Shown here: positions 10,630 through 21,652 of the stretch, piece by piece
How the letters are laid out: the number at the start of each line of letters is the position of its first letter
Numbering within the stretch: position 1 is the stretch's first letter
Notes under the pieces: generated by a model
Told to the model about the DNA's origin: nothing
Database searches by the model: none
The model's input: only the letters and a program-made list of their open reading frames with translations
DNA from: Combretum micranthum
Lineage: Eukaryota; Streptophyta; Magnoliopsida; Myrtales; Combretaceae
Direction: 5' to 3'
Assembly (NCBI GenBank): GCA_024138025.1
Contig: JAMXBD010001575.1
Location: forward strand, 1 to 64,000
Length of the DNA: 64,000 bases
Translations under genes and position numbers: made by a program

Positions 10630-11975
10630 TTAGCCATCGTCTTCCTCTAAGGCAGCCAATTCATATCCTTCATCCTCAGCTTCCTCACAAACCCATTGTC
10701 CCTCTAGATTATATATCCTCATGCCATGCATAGTTGACCCAAAACGATTGCCGGGGTTTCCACTATTCCTATGTCCAGGTTTTATCGAGGATGACCCTCC
10801 AAAGATCCTAGCTAGGGCACCTATCCTCTGTGGGCACTCGTTGGCAAAGTGTCCGACTTGCTTACAGACAAAACAAGTAGTGGTGGCCTTCTTAGGGCAC
10901 TCGGAGATCTTGTGACTTGCCTGCCCACAAAGATAGCACTTGTCTCTTAACTGTGAACATCTCCTAATGTAGTACTCTCCTTGCACTTCTAGCAACTTAA
11001 GGTTTTAGGGACATTCTTTCCTCTATTTCCCCCGCTTGTATTTCCTTTGAAGCCAATAAGCGGCTTGAACCTTTTCTGGGGATACCTTGAACTTAACCCC
11101 CCATAATACTTTCTTCCAAACACAAAGGGTGTTCTATCTGTGGCCTTCATTTTTCTCTTTTTGGCCCCTTCAACAATCCGGGCTCTTTCAACTAATTCTC
11201 TAAAAGTCGTGATATCAAACTCCTCAAGTCTTACTCTCATATCCTCATCCAAGCCATTTAGAAATACTTGTCTCTTCAGTTCCTCACCATATTTGTACAT
11301 GTCAGGGGCATATTGGAGCAGTCGACTGAACTCGGTCTCATATTGTTCCACTGTGCAGCCTCTTTGTGATATGGGCAGAAAATCTGCACTGTATTGTACC
11401 TGGAGACTTCTAGGAAAGTAATGCTCAAGGAATTCGTAGCAGAACATTTCCCATGTAACAGGTAGCATGAGTTCTCTCCTCTTAGATTCCTACCATACCC
11501 TTGCATTTAGCCTTAGCAGGTATGTACCATAATTAACCCTTAGGTGGTAGGGCACTTCAAATGCATCAAACGACCATTCTATTTGGGCCAACCAATCCTT
11601 GGCCTCCTTACGTTTTCTAAAGGCTCCCTCATAGTATCTATTACTCCTTATGAACTCGGACAAAGAGCTCTTGTACGAGCTTGGGGGTGGTGGTGGAGGT
11701 AAGGGTACGGTGTGAGATTGCGCATTTCCAAGCATTAGCATAGGTTACAGATGCCTGTTGTGCTGAGGGTGGTGGAGTATACATTGGAGCAGGAGTGGAC
11801 ATAGTTTGTCGAATGGCCTCAAGCACTTATGCTAGTTGCCCTAAAGTCGCTTGTAAAGCGGCTTGAGCATCAGCCATGGGTGGGTTTGGCGGTGGTGCCG
11901 CTTGTTGCTCTCGCCCCATATTTGGTTCATTTGACGCACTTTGTTCTTGGCGTCTCCTTCCTCTACCACGGCTAT
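10630..11975 (-). pseudogene. Gypsy gag with two zinc knuckles
   Basis: The N-terminus near 11975 reads RGRGRRRQEQ and is followed by a Pro/Gln-rich stretch with an in-frame stop (QLA* near 11830). The gag core follows: KEAKDWLAQIEWSFDAFEVP (11490-11741) and a WEMFCYEFLEHYFPRS block up to LEEFDITTFRELVERARIVE (10989-11468). Two CCHC knuckles, CYLCGQASHKISEC and CFVCKQVGHFANEC, lie at 10630-10995. An expected initiating ATG near 11975-11980 appears as ATA. Gag would form the virus-like particle and bind the RNA; here it is broken into at least three frames. Confidence 0.8.
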
Positions 11976-12343
11976 GTTATGTTTTAATTAACTTAGTCAA
12001 GTAATCTTCCAGTAACATTATTAACATTTTCTATCAAGATTCGGAAATTCTTATGGAAGCGAGTAATATAAAAGCAAAGTATAATTTAAGGAACTTAAAT
12101 AAAAAAATCTCAACTTCATAAAACATAACATAACTTTTCATTAAAACTTCAACTGCAGGTACAATGACCTTTACATTGGAATTGAAATCAAAACATACTG
12201 ATTCAAAACATCACAATAAACAACAACCATAGACAACTTTTGGAACAACAAAAGCCACTATGACCTAGCTTTCAAGGTCGCAACCATAAAATTCAGCTTG
12301 GACTTGTAGGTCAAAACAGAGTCTTGCTTCCTCCCTTGAATTC

Positions 12344-12978
12344 TCATATTTTCTTTTTGTAAACTACTTCTTCTTCTTCTTCGTCCTTATTTCCATCAGA
12401 TGAGGTAACAATCTCATCCTCCATCTCATCCACTTCTTTCTCATGGGGTCGATACTCAATTTCACTTAGTGGAGGTGGCTGAGCCATGTTGGTGGGGTGG
12501 AAATAGTACTCCCTCATACACTCCCACCAAAATAAATGACTTTGAGAATCTGCTCGAAGCCAATCAGTATGATCCCCTAACAAGTCATGAGCATAAACAA
12601 ATAGATATCTAATTAGGTTCTAGGTTGGAAAATCGGGAAAGGTCGGTTTACCTTCATTCCTTAACACAAAAGTAGCATCTTGTAACATGGGTTCCCCCAA
12701 CTTATAAACAGCAATCCTTTCCAATGCATAAATCACTTCAAGCTCCGACCAACATTTCTTCTTACAGGGCAATAGTCTATGTTAGTCACTACTTTATGCC
12801 ATTCAGTATTCATCAACCCTCTTTTCAACATATTAAACATCTCTTCGATTGACCTAGGGTGGCCAGCTAAAGCAAAGTCTTCGCACAAGACCCTAATTCT
12901 TAAATGGTACTCAACCAAAGACTCATCGAGTTACTTATGTATTTGTCTTGCCACTACGCGGGCTTCACCAAGAGTAAC
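12344..12978 (-). pseudogene. Unrecognised extra coding segment between PBS and gag
   Basis: On the same strand as gag there is a coding-like stretch of about 210 codons, interrupted by only two stops (12931-12933 and 12620-12622) and one frame change near 12745-12760. Visible blocks are GEARVVARQIHK, EDFALAGHPRSIEEMFNML, CWSELEVIYALERIAVYKLG and HLFWWECMREYYFHP. It ends in a very acidic tail (EVDEMEDEIV, then DEEEEE) and stops at 12344. I do not recognise a domain. A stop at 12979-12981 precedes the stretch, directly after a pyrimidine-rich run ending in AG, so the start may be a spliced exon. It does not overlap gag, which begins about 370 bp further on. It could be an element-specific gene or a captured host fragment. 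Confidence 0.5.
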
Positions 12979-13136
12979 CTATTCACAAAAGAAGAAAGTA
13001 TTAGATTTGTAAATCTATTATACCCATGCTATTCTTATCTAAGCCTTGTTTATTTTATTCTTAATCTAGCTTAGTCTTTTCTTTTTATTTCTCCTAAAGT
13101 CTATTCTTTAAAGCTATGATTGTAGATTCTTAACAT

Positions 13137-13148
13137 GCTCTGATACCA
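13137..13148 (-). other. Primer binding site, initiator tRNA-Met type
   Basis: The minus strand reads TGGTATCAGAGC, the standard plant PBS complementary to the 3' end of initiator tRNA-Met. It lies 8 bp inside the end of LTR C. It proves that 13157-16946 is the 5' LTR and fixes the orientation. Confidence 0.9.
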
Positions 13149-13156
13149 ACTTAAAC

Positions 13157-16100
13157 TGTCACACACCAAGGGTACCCTAAACGCGACAATCTGCCACACT
13201 CAATATTTAAACTCAAGAATGATAACCTTAGTCACTCCATGAGTTTAAACACTGAGTGTAAGGCTCACGTTCAACATATAGGGAACTATACTTTGATTCG
13301 AAATAGCTTAAGAAGACATACATAGCAATAAGAAAGTAAATCATAACAGTTATAGCTAGATTAGGTTATTACATGATCTAAGGGGCATAACCCCATCAAA
13401 ATATTAAGAGTCCTTAAGTTCTCAAAGTCTCTTATAATAACCATCATATATATCAATTTAGGAGATTCAACTAGAAGTCTATGCCTACATCTAGGTCCCG
13501 ACTCCATCAAAAAGCTCCTTAGAGTTCAAAAGTTATACCTGAGGAAAGTGGCTTCTCAGAGATAGCCATAAATATTCATATTGTAATAGGAAACTACTGG
13601 GGTATAAGCTTACGAGCTTAGTGATTCTCACTTCCCAAAATTAAATACTCAACAATATTATATAGCAGACAAGTTATTGACAACTATATGAAATGCACAA
13701 ACACGTGAGCATACCATACATAAGACCATCCAGAAATCTTATGTTGAATGGATTTACGCCCTCCATTCGAGGTTAGGTGTTTAGGCCCATACGACCAACA
13801 TTTAAATTTCTCACTTTTTATTGTGGTTGATACAGGTGCCCACCCACACACATTTTCAATTTCGGCCCATACGCCAACATTTAATTTTCAGCCATTACTC
13901 CAACATTCGAGTTTACAGGCCCCTCGTTGTCCAGTTATTATGCCTTCTTCCCACAAAGGTATAATAACCTATGCAATGTGACTCCACATATGGTATGCAT
14001 TCCAATTTAAGTATAAGATCATGGCATAATAATTTAATAATTTATGGATGATCATAGATATTATAGACAATTCAATTCTATACTAATCATTTAAATAATT
14101 ACAACAAGCTCATTCCGATATTCTTGTTATTCATTCAACCATAGAGAAATCATATTCAAATAATAAAGTTTATCTTGCCCTAATTCTAATGCCACTAATA
14201 TTACAAGCATAAGCACAATCATGTAATATTGAGATAGTGAACTCACTTTGCCATGGCATAGAAATCGACTTAATCGTAATAGTTCTCAGGAAGGTCTAAT
14301 CCATCTCCCAAGTCTTCTAATCAAAAGAAATAACCCTAATGAGTATTTCTATGTAGTTTGAATGAACATATAAATTCTATTCTAATAAGTTCGTCAAAAT
14401 TCGTCTAAGAGGAAATTCCAATTTAAAACGGCCATAAATTGGTCATTTTAACTTGAAATTTCGCATATTATATACCGATTTTTACCTATTCAATGAGACC
14501 TATCTATTTCTAGAGTTATTTCCAACAAAAGAGGTCGTTTGGTCCATGAACAGTAAGGTACAGAATACTACACGAATTGCCAATTCCAAAATTCAACTTC
14601 TAATCTCAAAACAAACATCATACTAAAGTTTTGATAGATACTTAGCTATCATTATATCTTATAAGACTCTACATATATAATTCAATACCATGCATGATTC
14701 ATGAGTGTTGGAAATTTCTAATTTCTCATATACTTAGATAATGTCAACAAGAAGTATGTGGTATTACTTTTCTAACTTTGTTTCTACAAATGCATCATGT
14801 ATATATGTAATACCTAAAAGCTATTGTCATGAAGGTTATGAGATGATCTATCTATATGTATATATAGTATCAAGAATTCTTTTGAAAAACTTTTTCCTTG
14901 CAAAATTTTGAAATTCACTGGACTTAAGAAAAATAGTTTTTCTTCTTATAGAATCATACTTACTTTTATCAAAACTCAACCTTGATTACCTACATAGCCA
15001 CCACCTTCATTATTTAAATAAAAACCTTCATTTTGGGGTTAGAAAATGGATGTTTCATTAGGTGGTTCACTTCATTACGAATTTTACAAATTTTTTGAAA
15101 ATGAAAACATGGTTTAATCTATTCTTGGAAACCATTCATTGTTCTAGGTTTGTACTTTGATGTTTCTTATCTTTGCCAAAATTGGGTCTTTATTATAAGT
15201 ATCCCTTAGGACTTCCATTTTTCCATAAAAATCACCCTTTTGGCATTTGGAAATAAGTGTTTAAATAGTGGTTATTTTCAAATCCGAATTTTGAAAAATT
15301 CATTTGAGTTTGTTTTCTTTGTAAAACTCATTTAGTCTTTCAAAAACCATTTCCTAATCAAACCTACCCTTAAGGCTTTTTCTTTAATAAAAATCTTGTT
15401 TTTAAGTTGAAAAATGGGTGTTTACATTTCAAGCTTCTTTTATTACGAATGTAAAACTTGTTTTTGAGATTGAAACATAACTTTTGTAAACTTTTCCTTG
15501 TTTTGAAAATATTCCTTAGTAGATCTAAGCTTTACTCATCAAGATCACTTATTTATAATATCTATTCTCTAAGCCCTTCATTTTTATGTAAAATACACAT
15601 TTTGAAGTTGAAAAATAAGTTTTCTAAATATGATTCCTTTTTTATCCGAATTATCAAAAGTTATTTTTGTTGAAACTAAAGTAGATCTTGAGCTTTCTAA
15701 TCCTTTTCTACTATCATCAAGCTATTACAAGTTATTTATAAACATAAAACAAAAGTCTAATGCATTTATGAACTCAAAACAACTAGATCTAGTTTACTAT
15801 ACTAGTTATAAATGCATGAATACTATGATGGTTATGCGAATATGAATAGATGAAAACATGCACAAATCATTAATAATTATAACATAACTTAATAATAAAA
15901 CAAGAAAATAGCAAGATAACTCAAATAATAAAAATCTAAGACGTTATGATGACAAGGATCTCATGTTCAAGTGTTTCCACATCCCTAGCTTGAAGCTCAT
16001 GGGGATTTTTGAGTGGAATCACACATGAATGAACTTGCCATTATATGTTTTTAAGGTAATAACATATAGATCTATTACCTATTAGATGTGTGGAGTATGA

Positions 16101-16946
16101 AACTTGAAAGAAAAACAAAAGTTGTGTGTGTGGGAGAGAGGGAGAGGGTCACGACGTGTAGAGGAGAGGTAGAGAGGTTTTTCTAAAATAAAAAGGAGGA
16201 AAAAGAGAAAATGAAAAGGAGTTGGCATGAAGGGATATATATAGACAAATGCATTAGGGTTTGTTGTAATAAAAGAAACTAAATAAAACAAATTGTGAGA
16301 GGAAGAGGGAGAGGAGTTGCACCGGTTCATAGAGAGAGAGACGAGGGGGTTATTTGTATTGTGTTGTGTATGATTCAAAATTAATAAAGTAATTTAAGTA
16401 GTAAAAGTTATATTGGAAAAGTAAATTGTAAGGAAAATGATGAAATTGTAAGAGTATAATGTAAGGATGTAAGAAATGGGTTATGGTTAGTTGTACTTGT
16501 GAATAGTGTAGAAGAAATTAAAAAGTAGATTAGACATTTAAAGTACCCGTAGTAATGAAAATACGATAAAAAGGTTATAACTATAACTTTTAAAATCCAA
16601 AAAATTATATAACTGATATATTTGAAATTCTTATGAAATTACGAGTCTAACTGTACTATTATCATATATTTAATTTTTCGAGCCCTGGGACACACTTTTC
16701 GAAGTCTATACCCGATCGGGTTCGAAATAGATCGAAAATTTGCTAGTCTTATCTTTTAAAGCATCCTGGTATTATTACGAACCAAACTACACCCTTTACT
16801 CATATTTCGACTCCTTGGTTTAGGAATACGAGATTGCCGGATCTAAACTACTAGGGTTTTCTAGGAATTTGTTGACTTAGGTTTTTCGGTTGACTTTCTG
16901 GTTTAGGGTTTGAACTTGATATTACCCTAAAAATTAGGGGTTTACA
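13157..16946 (-). mobile_element. Complete 5' LTR (LTR C) of the minus-strand gypsy element
   Basis: Length 3790 bp, from TGTAAACC (at 16946, minus strand) to GTGTGACA (at 13157). The outer half matches LTR B. It contains about four diverged copies of a 160-207 bp unit, marked by a CGAATTTT-like core at 15078, 15285, 15446 and 15647. The next base to the right, 16947, is inside the gag of an opposite-strand relative. Confidence 0.85.
16236..16244 (-). promoter_or_regulatory. TATA-like box in LTR C
   Basis: The minus strand reads CTATATATA, about 700 bp inside the LTR start, and the same element is present in LTR B. It is a candidate Pol II promoter of the retrotransposon; the position is inferred from sequence only. 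Confidence 0.35.
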
Positions 16947-17340
16947 CTTACAAAAGAGATTCAAGTTGTCCAACAACTATAGGAGCAATGTAGGAAGCCC
17001 ACACCTAAAACTGTCAATTGCTGGAAGTGCAATGGAGCATACTACACCAAGAAGTGCCCACAGTTGTTTGGGAAGTGTTTCTTCTGTGGATATGTAAACT
17101 ATAAGATGCCGGAATGTCCAAAGAAGGCAAACAATACTTGTAATGTCTGCAAGCAAGTGGGGCATTTCGCCAACAAATGTCCATAAAAGGAGGAATGTTT
17201 TGACAAGGTCTTTTGGAGGAGTTGTTCCTGTAAGGACTGGGAATGGAAGTGGAAGTGGAAGTGGAAGCAAGCCGGGATCTACTGCTTTGGGATTCAGAGT
17301 CTACAACATGGAAGAACAATGGATAAGTGAGGATGGATGA
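16947..17340 (+). pseudogene. C-terminal gag remnant with three zinc knuckles
   Basis: Three cysteine clusters can be read: CWKCNGAYYTKKC (His lost), CFFCGYVNYKMPEC (His replaced by Tyr) and an intact CNVCKQVGHFANKC. A stop follows (near 17185). A frame-shifted tail has alternating Gly-Ser codons and a VYNMEEQWI block matching the C-terminus of the minus element's gag. The N-terminal gag core is missing because the element begins here. Confidence 0.75.
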
Positions 17341-17422
17341 AGAGGAAGGAGACTTGGCTGCCTTGGATTGCAGTAGAGGCTACAGTTGTGACTTGGTGAT
17401 CGGTAAGCCTTGAACCTTTTAT

Positions 17423-18164
17423 GTGGTTTATTTGTTTGTTCTTGCAATTCAGAAGTTTAAAGATTTATGGATAAGTAGATATGAGAATAGAAATAGTAAT
17501 CCCCGTGTTAAATACGCAGGAAGCGTACAATTGAGATGCCAGAATGCTTTTGCTCTTTTTGATTCTGGAGCAACACATTCTTTCATTACCCCTAACCTAG
17601 CTAAGAAGATTGGATTACCAATAACAACAACAACTTCTAGCTTTAAGATCAAAACCCCCACTGGAAGTGTTGTTGTATTGTCCAATAAGGATACATGGAC
17701 ATCCATCCACTTGTGACTTCATAGTGATGGAGTTGAGCAAATATGAAGTAATCTTTAGTATGAGTTGGTTATCTCTTGTTAAAGCCACAATAGATTATCA
17801 CAATAAGAGCATAGAATTCCTGGACCAAGAAGGAAAGAAGATAACGTTCATTGGAGAATCCACGATCACAAGAAAAGAGGAGTTATATTCATTTGAGTTG
17901 CTGGAGGAAGTTCTAAAGGAAATGGATAGCCACATTGACGACACGGAAGAAGAAAAAGATAAACCTATCTTGGAGGATATCCCCGTTGTCAATGAGTTTT
18001 TAGATGTTTTTCTAGATGAATTTCTTGGACTACCTCTGAATAGCGAGATCGACTTCCAGATTGAACTAATGGCAAATACGGAACCAATTTCTAAGGCACC
18101 ATATCGAATGGCCCTAGTAGAGTTAAAGGAATGGAAGAAACAACTACAAGAGTTTTTGGACTAA
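17423..18164 (+). pseudogene. Gypsy aspartic protease remnant
   Basis: The active site reads ALFDSGATHSFI near 17555-17590, so the catalytic Asp is present. A frame change near 17665-17700 splits it; the second part contains YEVIFSMSWLSLVKATIDY and ends with the acidic linker and FLDEFLGLPLNSEIDF that lead into RT. It is the same family as 9816-10469 on the other strand. Confidence 0.8.
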
Positions 18165-18179
18165 GGTTTTATAAGACCA

Positions 18180-19330
18180 AGTGTGTCACCATGGGGTGCA
18201 CCAGTTTTGTTTGTAAAGAAAAAGGATAGATCCATGAGATTATGTCACCATGGGGTACACCTTAGGATTGATGATCTCTTGATCAACTACAAGGAGCGAG
18301 TGTATTTTCTCGTATCGATTTAAGGTCAAGGTATCACCAATTAAGGATCAAACTGGAAGATGTTTGGAAAACTGCTTTTCGAACTCGTTATGGGCACTAC
18401 GAGTTTCCAGTAATGCCTTTTGGATTGACTAACGCACCAGCCACTTTTATAGACTTGATGAACTGAGAATATAAGCCTTTGTTGGATAAGTGTGTAATTG
18501 TCTTCATTGACAATATCTTGGTCTATTCTAAGACAAAGGAACAACACAAGGAACACTTAAGGATGTCATTACAAACTTTGAGGGAACATAAGTTATATGC
18601 TAAATTATCCAAGTATGACTTATGGTTATATTGGATATCATTCCTAGGACATGTGATATCTGGAAGTGGAATTTCAATAGACCCCGAAAAGATCAAAGCA
18701 ATAATGGAATGGAAACAACCTAAGATGGTAACTGAAGTTAGAAGCTTTCTTGGACTGGCCTGCTATTATAGGAAATTTGTACAAGGCTTTTCAAAGATTG
18801 CTAGGCTACTAACTCAGTTAACTCAAAAGGATGAGAAGTTTATATGGAATGAGAAACGAGAGCAAAGTTTCCAGGAGTTAAAGCGACGCTTAGTGTCTGC
18901 ATCGATCTTAGTCTTGTCAGATCCAGAGAAGCCCTATACGGTGCATAGTGATGCATCGAGAAATAGGCTCGAGTGTATACTAATGCAAGAGGGAAAAGTG
19001 ATCGTCTATGCTTCATGACAGCTAAGGCTACACGAACAAAATTACCCCACACACGACCTGGAGTTAGCTGCCGTCATGTTTGCTGTTAAGCTATGGAGAC
19101 ACTACCTCTATAGGCAAAGATGTGAGATTTATATGGACTAAAAAAGTCTTAAATATCTATTCACCCAAAAGGAACTAAACATGAGGCAAAGAAGATGGCT
19201 AGAGTTAATAAAAGATTATGATCTTAGAATCAATTATTGTCCTGGAAAAATAAACGCTGTTGCAGATGCTTTGAGTCGCAAGAATCATGGAGAAGTTGTT
19301 GCCTTGCTCACAACGCAGAAGGAGTTAATA
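18180..19330 (+). pseudogene. Gypsy RT and RNase H with a lost catalytic Asp
   Basis: RT begins with a [18 protein letters not shown] block and is interrupted by a local duplication/deletion near 18240-18340. The YxDD box reads FIDNILVYS (near 18505), so the second catalytic aspartate is Asn and the enzyme would be inactive. Thumb and connection follow, with [15 protein letters not shown] and [16 protein letters not shown]. RNase H shows [13 protein letters not shown] with a stop at the conserved His position and [15 protein letters not shown] near 19255-19290. Confidence 0.85.
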
Positions 19331-20870
19331 AAAGAGTTTGAGAAGCTAAGCATTGAATTTACGGGACAAAGTGTAGAAGTGGAGATAACTAATCTAGTGT
19401 TGGAACGAACTCTGGTAGAAAGGATTAAAGAAGCTCAACACTATGACGAGAAGGTACAAAGGATAAAGAGGGAAATATAAGAAGGAAAGTTTACTGATTT
19501 CATGGTCGATGATGATGATGTCGTGAGAATCAAAGGGCGGCTTTGTGTGCTTGAGGATAAGGAAATGAGAAAGGAAATTATGAGTGAAGCTCATAACTCA
19601 GGATGTATGGTACATCCAGGAGGGACCAAAATGTACCAAGATCTCAAGAAGCTTTATTGGTGGAATGAGATGAAGCAAGATGTAACTGATTATGTGATGA
19701 AGTGACCAATCTGCCAACAAGTGAAGGTGGAACACCAAAGGCTGGGAGGATTGCTAAAACCCTTACCGATACCTGAGTGGAAATAGGATCAAATTTCTAT
19801 GGATTTTGTCTGTGGATTGCCAAGGACATCAACTGGATATGATGCCATCTGGGTCATAGTTGATTGACTAACTAAGTCAGCTCACTTCATACCAATCAAT
19901 ATGACATTTTTCATGGACAAGCTGGCAAAGCTTTATGTAAGAGAGATAGTACGTTTGCATAGAGTACCAGCCAGAATCGTATCTGATCAAGATGCAAGGT
20001 TTATATCTAAGTTTTGGACTAGCGTACAAAGGAGTATGGGGACAAAGCTGCATTTTAATACAGCATAACACCCTTAGACCGATGGTCAGTCAGAATGGAC
20101 AATTCAAACTTTGGAAGATATGTTAAGGGCATGTGTCCTGGATTTCAAAGGAAGATGGGACGTCCATTTGCCACTAATCCAGTTTGCCTACAACAATAGC
20201 TATCACTCGACGATCTAGATGTCACCCTACGATGTACTGTATGGACAACGATGTAGATCACCTTTGTTTTGGGATGATGTAGAAAAGCATGCAATTGGAC
20301 CCGAATTAGTACAAGATGCAATGGATAAAGTAAGAATAATCCGACAAAGGATGAAGGAGGCACAGGATAGACAAAAGAGTTGGGCTGAACAGAAGAGAAG
20401 GACTTAGGAATTTCAAGTTGGAGATCATGTGTACTTAAAGATAAACCTAATAAAGAGTATACATCATGTGCACTCACAAGGAAAGTTAAGCTCATGATAC
20501 ATTGGACCTTTTGAAGTGCTAGAATGAGTTGGAGATTTAGCTTATCATCTAGCCTTGCCACCAAATCTGTCTGGAGTACATAAGTGTTTCACGTCTTTGT
20601 GTTACGTAAGCATGTATCCAACCTAGAACGAGTTTTGGAATTAGAACCAGTACTCTTAAAGAAAAATCTCACTTCTAAGGAACACCCGGTACAAATCCTT
20701 GACCAAAAGGTTCAAAAGTTGAAAAACAAGGAAATCAAGTATGTCAAGGTTCTATGGAAAAATCATTCTCATGAAGAGGCAACATGAGAAGCCGAGGATG
20801 AAATACGACGTAAGTACCTGAGTTTATTTGAAGCTTCAGGTACGTATTTCCAAGTTTTGAGGACAAAACT
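19331..20870 (+). pseudogene. Gypsy integrase with chromodomain
   Basis: The H2C2 region keeps both His (AHNSG, HPGG), but a stop replaces the first Cys codon (K*PICQQ near 19703). Core residues remain in ISMDFVCGLP, VSDQDARFISKFW and [14 protein letters not shown]. At least eight stops occur, several at Trp, Gln or Arg codons. The chromodomain at 20584-20860 reads KYVKVLWKNHSHEEAT and then a stop where Trp is expected. It ends at the PPT. Confidence 0.8.
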
Positions 20871-20877
20871 TTCTTTA

Positions 20878-20889
20878 AAGGGGGTAGGT
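20878..20889 (+). other. Polypurine tract
   Basis: AAAGGGGGTAGG lies directly before the TGTAAACC start of LTR D, which confirms that LTR D is a 3' LTR. Confidence 0.75.
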
Positions 20890-21533
20890 TGTAAACCCTA
20901 AAAGTTTTGCAATCGGTTAAGCTTAAACCCTAATTAGAAGGTCAACCGGAAACCCTAAAGTCAACAAAACCCTAGTTAGACATAATAGTTTAAATCCAAT
21001 AATCACGTGTTCGTAATCCTAAGTGAGTAAGTAAGAGATTAATGGGTAGAATAGTTCGTAATGATATAAAAAAGCTTAAAAATATCATATTAGTAAAACT
21101 GCAAATCGTTTTGAACAGGAACAGATACAGTTCTTAAAAAACGTGTTCCGAAACTTAGAATAGTAAAAATATTATGAATATACCGTTATACTCGTAAAAA
21201 TATAAGGTTTTCAAAAATATTAGTTTTATAATTTTTCGATAAGTAAAAATATCAAATATTGTATTTATATGCATATTTTCCTACTACCGGTACTTTATTA
21301 GTCATATGTACTTTATATTGTATTATTCATTACTACTCAATACTATTTATTTTTCTCTAATTTTTCTAACACCTACTCTTACACTTTATACACCTATTAT
21401 TTTTACTTTTTACCTTTCTCATAACTTTATATCACATCTACTTTACTTATTATTACATTTAATTAACAAAACTAAAAAAAAAAATATATCTCTTCCCTCT
21501 CTCTTCTATATGGCCAGTGCGAACCACCCCCCC

Positions 21534-21534
<1 letters not shown>

Positions 21535-21578
<44 letters not shown>
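21535..21578 (+). repeat. Run of 44 C inside LTR D
   Basis: An uninterrupted C homopolymer, preceded by CACCCCCCCA at 21525-21534. Nothing like it is seen in the matching part of LTR B or C. Confidence 0.9.
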
Positions 21579-21580
<2 letters not shown>

Positions 21581-21643
21581 ATTCCACTCGTATTATTTGC
21601 AATTTTATTTATTTTAATTACAAAAAACTCACTCTTCATTTTC

Positions 21644-21652
21644 CTATAAATA
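21644..21652 (+). promoter_or_regulatory. TATA box of LTR D
   Basis: CTATAAATA, followed by a C/T-rich stretch typical of plant retrotransposon leaders. It is about 750 bp inside the LTR, at a place comparable to the minus-strand TATA boxes of LTRs B and C. Candidate only. Confidence 0.4.

Larger units (their letters stand above)
5371..16946 (-). mobile_element. Tekay/Del-type chromodomain gypsy retrotransposon, 3' LTR truncated
   Basis: The element reads leftwards: 5' LTR (13157-16946), PBS (13137-13148), an extra pre-gag coding segment (12344-12978), gag, protease, RT, RNase H, integrase, chromodomain (7075), PPT (7046-7058) and 3' LTR (7045 down to 5371). Domain order PR-RT-RH-IN defines Ty3/gypsy. 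A chromodomain after the integrase and LTRs near 4 kb point to the Tekay (Del) clade. The two LTRs look very similar over the shared 1.67 kb, so insertion is relatively recent, yet pol has several stops and frameshifts. The 3' LTR stops at 5371, where it should continue for another 2.1 kb. Confidence 0.85.

Noticed and set aside
20145..20564. 139-codon minus-strand frame
   Set aside because: It is antisense to the integrase of the plus-strand gypsy element.
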